DNA from: Paralvinella palmiformis
Taxonomy: Eukaryota; Annelida; Polychaeta; Terebellida; Alvinellidae
Direction: 5' to 3'
Length of the DNA: 64,000 bases
Assembly (NCBI GenBank): GCA_025642065.1
Contig: JAODUP010000313.1
Span: forward strand, 314,001 to 378,000
In this document: one piece after another, positions 29,525 to 64,000 of the stretch
Layout of the letters: the number at the start of each line of letters is the position of its first letter
Numbering within the stretch: the stretch's first letter is position 1
Position numbers and translations under genes: made by a program
Notes under the pieces: model-generated
What the model was told of the DNA's origin: nothing
The model's database searches: none
What the model saw: the letters and a program-made list of their open reading frames with translations, nothing else

Positions 29525-30252
29525 AAGGAACTGTTCACCTTCATTTCAAAGTTTCCAAGACTAACACAAATATGTTCGCATAAAATATATAAATGATGTC
29601 AAAATATGAGCACGATCCAATTTAAAGTGCAATTTAATGAACTATAATAGGTCAGTGGGCAACGCCATTTTGAAACCAGACACAGACCAGATGCTCCTGA
29701 AGCCCGACGTCACTTGGTACCCACTGTTTGTATTACCCAATTATAACAATTTAAACAGGGATCAGTTAAACTTTCGGAACAAAACATTTTTACGAATATT
29801 ACAGCATAGTTGGTTCAAACAGCCTAGTATGTTACCAAAATGGCCACAAAAACTATTTAGCAAAATTCCTTAAGATGATTATTTTGTACTCCTGTAACAA
29901 GAAGCACCTACCGAGCTGTTAAATTTATGTAAATGAACTAATGACAACATCAGTTAATATTAGTTAGGTTGAGCACAGGGACAGGTAAGGTCACGGGGAT
30001 GTATAAGCTAGAGCATCTGTGACCTGATTTAATCAGGATCGGGATGACCACATGATCCTCGTGCTATCCGAGGTCAGAACACGTGACTTTGCCTCATTTG
30101 AGGAAGTCGTAATGGCTACCCTCCAGTAATTAGGATTAGTTCCTTATATCCATGATATCAGTTAGAGATTATGATTGTTATTGTGAGATTTTGGGTTAAT
30201 TTTATAAACATTACCCATTTAAGTGATATTATTTGAGGGTGAACTGTTCCTT
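29525..30252. mobile_element. Nonautonomous TA-flanked DNA transposon (MITE-like), 728 bp
   Basis: Terminal inverted repeats AAGGAACTGTTCACC (29525-29539) and GGTGAACTGTTCCTT (30238-30252) match at 14 of 15 positions. Each end is flanked by TA (29523-29524 and 30253-30254), as expected for Tc1/mariner-type insertion. No transposase ORF inside; the short ORF at 29637-29873 has no recognisable domain. Confidence 0.75.
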
Positions 30253-30835
30253 TAATAAACATTTTGGGTAAGTGCTATAAACAGACTGGAGAGAACATTC
30301 ACAGCCCATTTACTAATGTTTTATAGTGTTCCAATGTCCATTAATGATAAGTGAACAATTAGGTAAACAATTATGAATGTTAATAAATGATCACAACATG
30401 TGTACCATTGTCATAGGAAAACAATTAAAAGACAATAAAACAAGACATTTGGTTGGGGAAAGAATTAGCAAACCATCTCTAAACAACGAAGTCAAATATA
30501 TGGAGCAGGAGAAGGTACACATAATAATTCTTAAAAACCCAACTTTTCACTCAATCATTTCTTAACCCAACTTTGTTATCTCCTCATTACTAAAACCAGA
30601 AATTTAATTCATGGCATGATAGAAAAATTGAAACTATTATTTTGGAGAATTCGCAAATAAACAGTTGAAATGATTAATGCATGACTATACTTATGTATTA
30701 CTAATGCAGACTGACCATATCTAATTCCGGAAAAAAAAATTAATGAATTTCATTTTTAGATCACCCCAAACAGTTTTCCAGTCATTATTAGCTAGTTGGT
30801 GTATTAAAGATCTTAACACTTTTTCTTTCTGATCC

Positions 30836-61991
<31,156 letters not shown>

Positions 61992-63233
61992 CTGAAACTA
62001 AATTAATGAAATTTGTAGAAAAAAATACAATATTTATCACTGGCAAGGCACCAGCTTTATCAAATGATTATTGAACAACTTTCCTTCTAATCAATAGATG
62101 TTTAGTAAAGCTGTTTCAGCCGATAGCATTAAAATCTTTATATAAACCATACTATTTTTTTTATTTTGAAAAGATGATGCAAATAGATAACACAGACACA
62201 ACATTAACACAAGTAGAGCTGTGATCATTGATATGGCAGATATACACTAGTTAGACTCTCAACTAAAAATATTCTTACATTGACCTAGTAACACATCAGG
62301 CAGTTATGAGTGTACGTATTTATGACTTGGACAAGGTTTTTACATATGTAGGGGAAGGTATATTATTAATAATAATGATGGGTTTTGAGGTTAATTGATT
62401 AATTAAATATCACATCAATATAATCAGTACACAATTCTAGATATTAACTTTTAAAAGGAAGTAAATAATATCCAGTAGAAAGTTGACAGTAAATTTAATT
62501 AGGAATGCGTAAAGTTCTGCCGACATATTATTTTATGTCACACACAACACACACACACACACACGTATATACAAGTTTTCTGTGATGACTTAGTGGTCCA
62601 GCATTTAATAACAGTGTATACAGTAGGCCAACCCAATGACGCAGTTTGTAGACATTTAGATGGTTGTATTCATGAATAATTTGTTGTGAAGAAAGAATGA
62701 ATGGTTTTGATCCTGTACATTTAAAAGAAAAAAGATTACATTTACAATTTGTACTAATGTGAGCCAAATAATTCTGGTAACCGTTTCTACTTAAATAACA
62801 AAACATTTGTCAACTTGTACCATTCTACTCACTTTAAGATGCTTATTTTTTACTCTCAGTCTTAATGATAAAAGTTAATGGTGTGTGCCTTGTCACATAG
62901 TGTATGCTTGCCTATATGGCGTATGCCTAGAAAACAGATAGCCTAAATGATAAATTGATGAACAGATAAAAGCCCAAACACAGATAACATCCTTTCTGAC
63001 TAGCTACACATCAGTTAGATAACAACCGAGAAAGGTAGACTATGAATGTGTAAATTTTATTAAAGCAATTCATTTCTAAATAAAAGAACTTAATTTTATT
63101 AATACTATTAGTGAAATAGCTAATTCTCAATTACCGGTAAGTGTAAATTAAGAACTTAACTAATAATTTGGTTAATTCCACCAATTTCAAATTAATATGA
63201 AGAAAACTACAAGTGAGTACAGTAAGCCACAAA

Positions 63234-63269
<36 letters not shown>

Positions 63270-63315
63270 TAGGTTACTATACCACAGTATCTAAAACTAA
63301 ACAATATATATCACA
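61992..63315. other. Upstream part of TTC13 or intergenic, no exon found
   Basis: AT-rich, with CA (62539-62564) and GT (63237-63264) runs. I searched the minus strand for a phase 1 exon of TTC13 and found none, so the N-terminal exons are probably beyond 64000. Confidence 0.5.
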
Positions 63316-63830
63316 CTGATAAACACAAAAGTGGCCGTAAAACGTCAATCATCATCATCATCACATTGATAAACACAAAAGTGGCCGTAAAACGTCAATC
63401 ATCATCATCATCACATGAAAAAAACCTACCACATCATACTGATAAACACAAAAGTGCGTCGTCTTTATATCCCGTAAACACAAAAGTGGCCGTAAAACGT
63501 CAATATCATCATCACACATGATAAACACAAAAGTGGCCGTAAAACGTCAATCATCATATCATCACACTGATAAACACAAAAGTGGCCGTAAAACGTCAAT
63601 CATCATCATCATCATCACTGATAAACACAAAAGTGGCCGTAAAACGTCAATCATCATCATCATCACACTGATAAACACAAAAGTGGCCGTAAAACGTCAA
63701 TCATCATCATCATCATCACACTTGATAAACACAAAAGTGGCCGTAAAACGTCAATCATCATCATCATCACACTGATAAACACAAAAGTGGCCGTAAAACG
63801 TCAATCATCATCATCATCACACTGATAAAC
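63316..63830. repeat. About 50-57 bp tandem array made of SINE 3' tails, about 10 units
   Basis: Each unit is TGATAAACACAAAAGTGGCC then GTAAAACGTCAATC and an ATC/ATCATC run ending CAC(AC). The unit is the 3' terminal part of the ATC-tail SINE (CACAAAAGTGGCCGTAAAAC). One unit (63437-63475) is interrupted by GCGTCGTCTTTATATC. The ORF across the array is an artefact. Confidence 0.92.
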
Positions 63831-64000
63831 TGACTTACTATGACATTATTAATCCCATATTAATCATCTACATTCCACATCTACGACTTTATAAATCCAA
63901 CATAAACAAAATTGGATCAATTGACGAAAGAAAGCTTGTTTCTAACATCTCATTTTAGAAATAACCTCTCGAAATTAGCTGTTAATTATAAATATATGCC

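Noticed and set aside
29637..29873. 78-codon ORF inside the 29.5-kb MITE
   Set aside because: No transposase or other motif; expected by chance in a 728-bp element.
62528..62870. Upstream TTC13 exon (GTGAGT donor near 62830; ORF 62528-62806)
   Set aside because: Required phase gives stops upstream of the donor; the ORF ends in a CA repeat and shows no similarity.
63518..63775. 85-codon repeat ORF
   Set aside because: Translation of the SINE-tail tandem array.

Overview
This is an animal nuclear genome window, AT-rich, with very small exons in large introns, dense microsatellites and minisatellites, tRNA-derived SINEs and decayed non-LTR retrotransposons. The SINE families, the L2/CR1-like LINEs and the divergence of the two recognisable genes from their human orthologues suggest a lophotrochozoan, most likely a mollusc. 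That taxonomic call is inference. No bacterial, organellar or CRISPR features are present.

Left arm (1-7.9 kb): the 5' part of an H2.0-like homeobox gene (HLX) on the minus strand. Exon 1 (7358-7898) carries a Groucho-recruiting eh1 motif. Exon 2 (6657-6818, open to 6867) leads into exon 3 (3019-3233), which holds homeodomain residues 1-44 and stops at the Q44/V45 splice site. The exon with the recognition helix lies beyond position 1. The introns and the left edge carry long tandem arrays (36-bp, 35-bp and 41-bp units, TGAG/TGG, TGCG).

Middle (8-30 kb): noncoding, with balanced-composition stretches upstream of HLX (about 9.0-10.65 kb, 22.2-22.6 kb, 24.9-25.2 kb, 27.3-27.7 kb) that could hold cis-regulatory DNA. 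There is a nested pair of SINEs at 12.57-13.23 kb and a large GT-rich array at 15.09-16.72 kb interrupted by another SINE. One unrecognised intronless gene of 166 codons (26002-26502, plus strand) has its own TATA box and initiator.

Right arm (30.8-62 kb): one minus-strand gene of at least 23 short exons. I reconstructed it exon by exon and identify it as the tetratricopeptide-repeat gene TTC13. All 22 internal junctions keep phase, giving 763 residues through the stop. The first roughly 100 residues (by comparison with human) are probably beyond 64000. Its introns hold four L2/CR1-like LINE fragments, two inverted copies of a Tigger/pogo-like DNA transposon remnant, MITE-like elements, several copies of a tRNA-SINE and numerous microsatellites. 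A 728-bp TA-flanked MITE lies just downstream of the gene. At the far right (63.3-63.8 kb) the 3' tail of that same SINE has been amplified into a tandem array of about ten units.

HLX and TTC13 act in unrelated processes (transcription; an uncharacterised TPR protein). Their proximity is of interest because both human orthologues lie on the long arm of chromosome 1.
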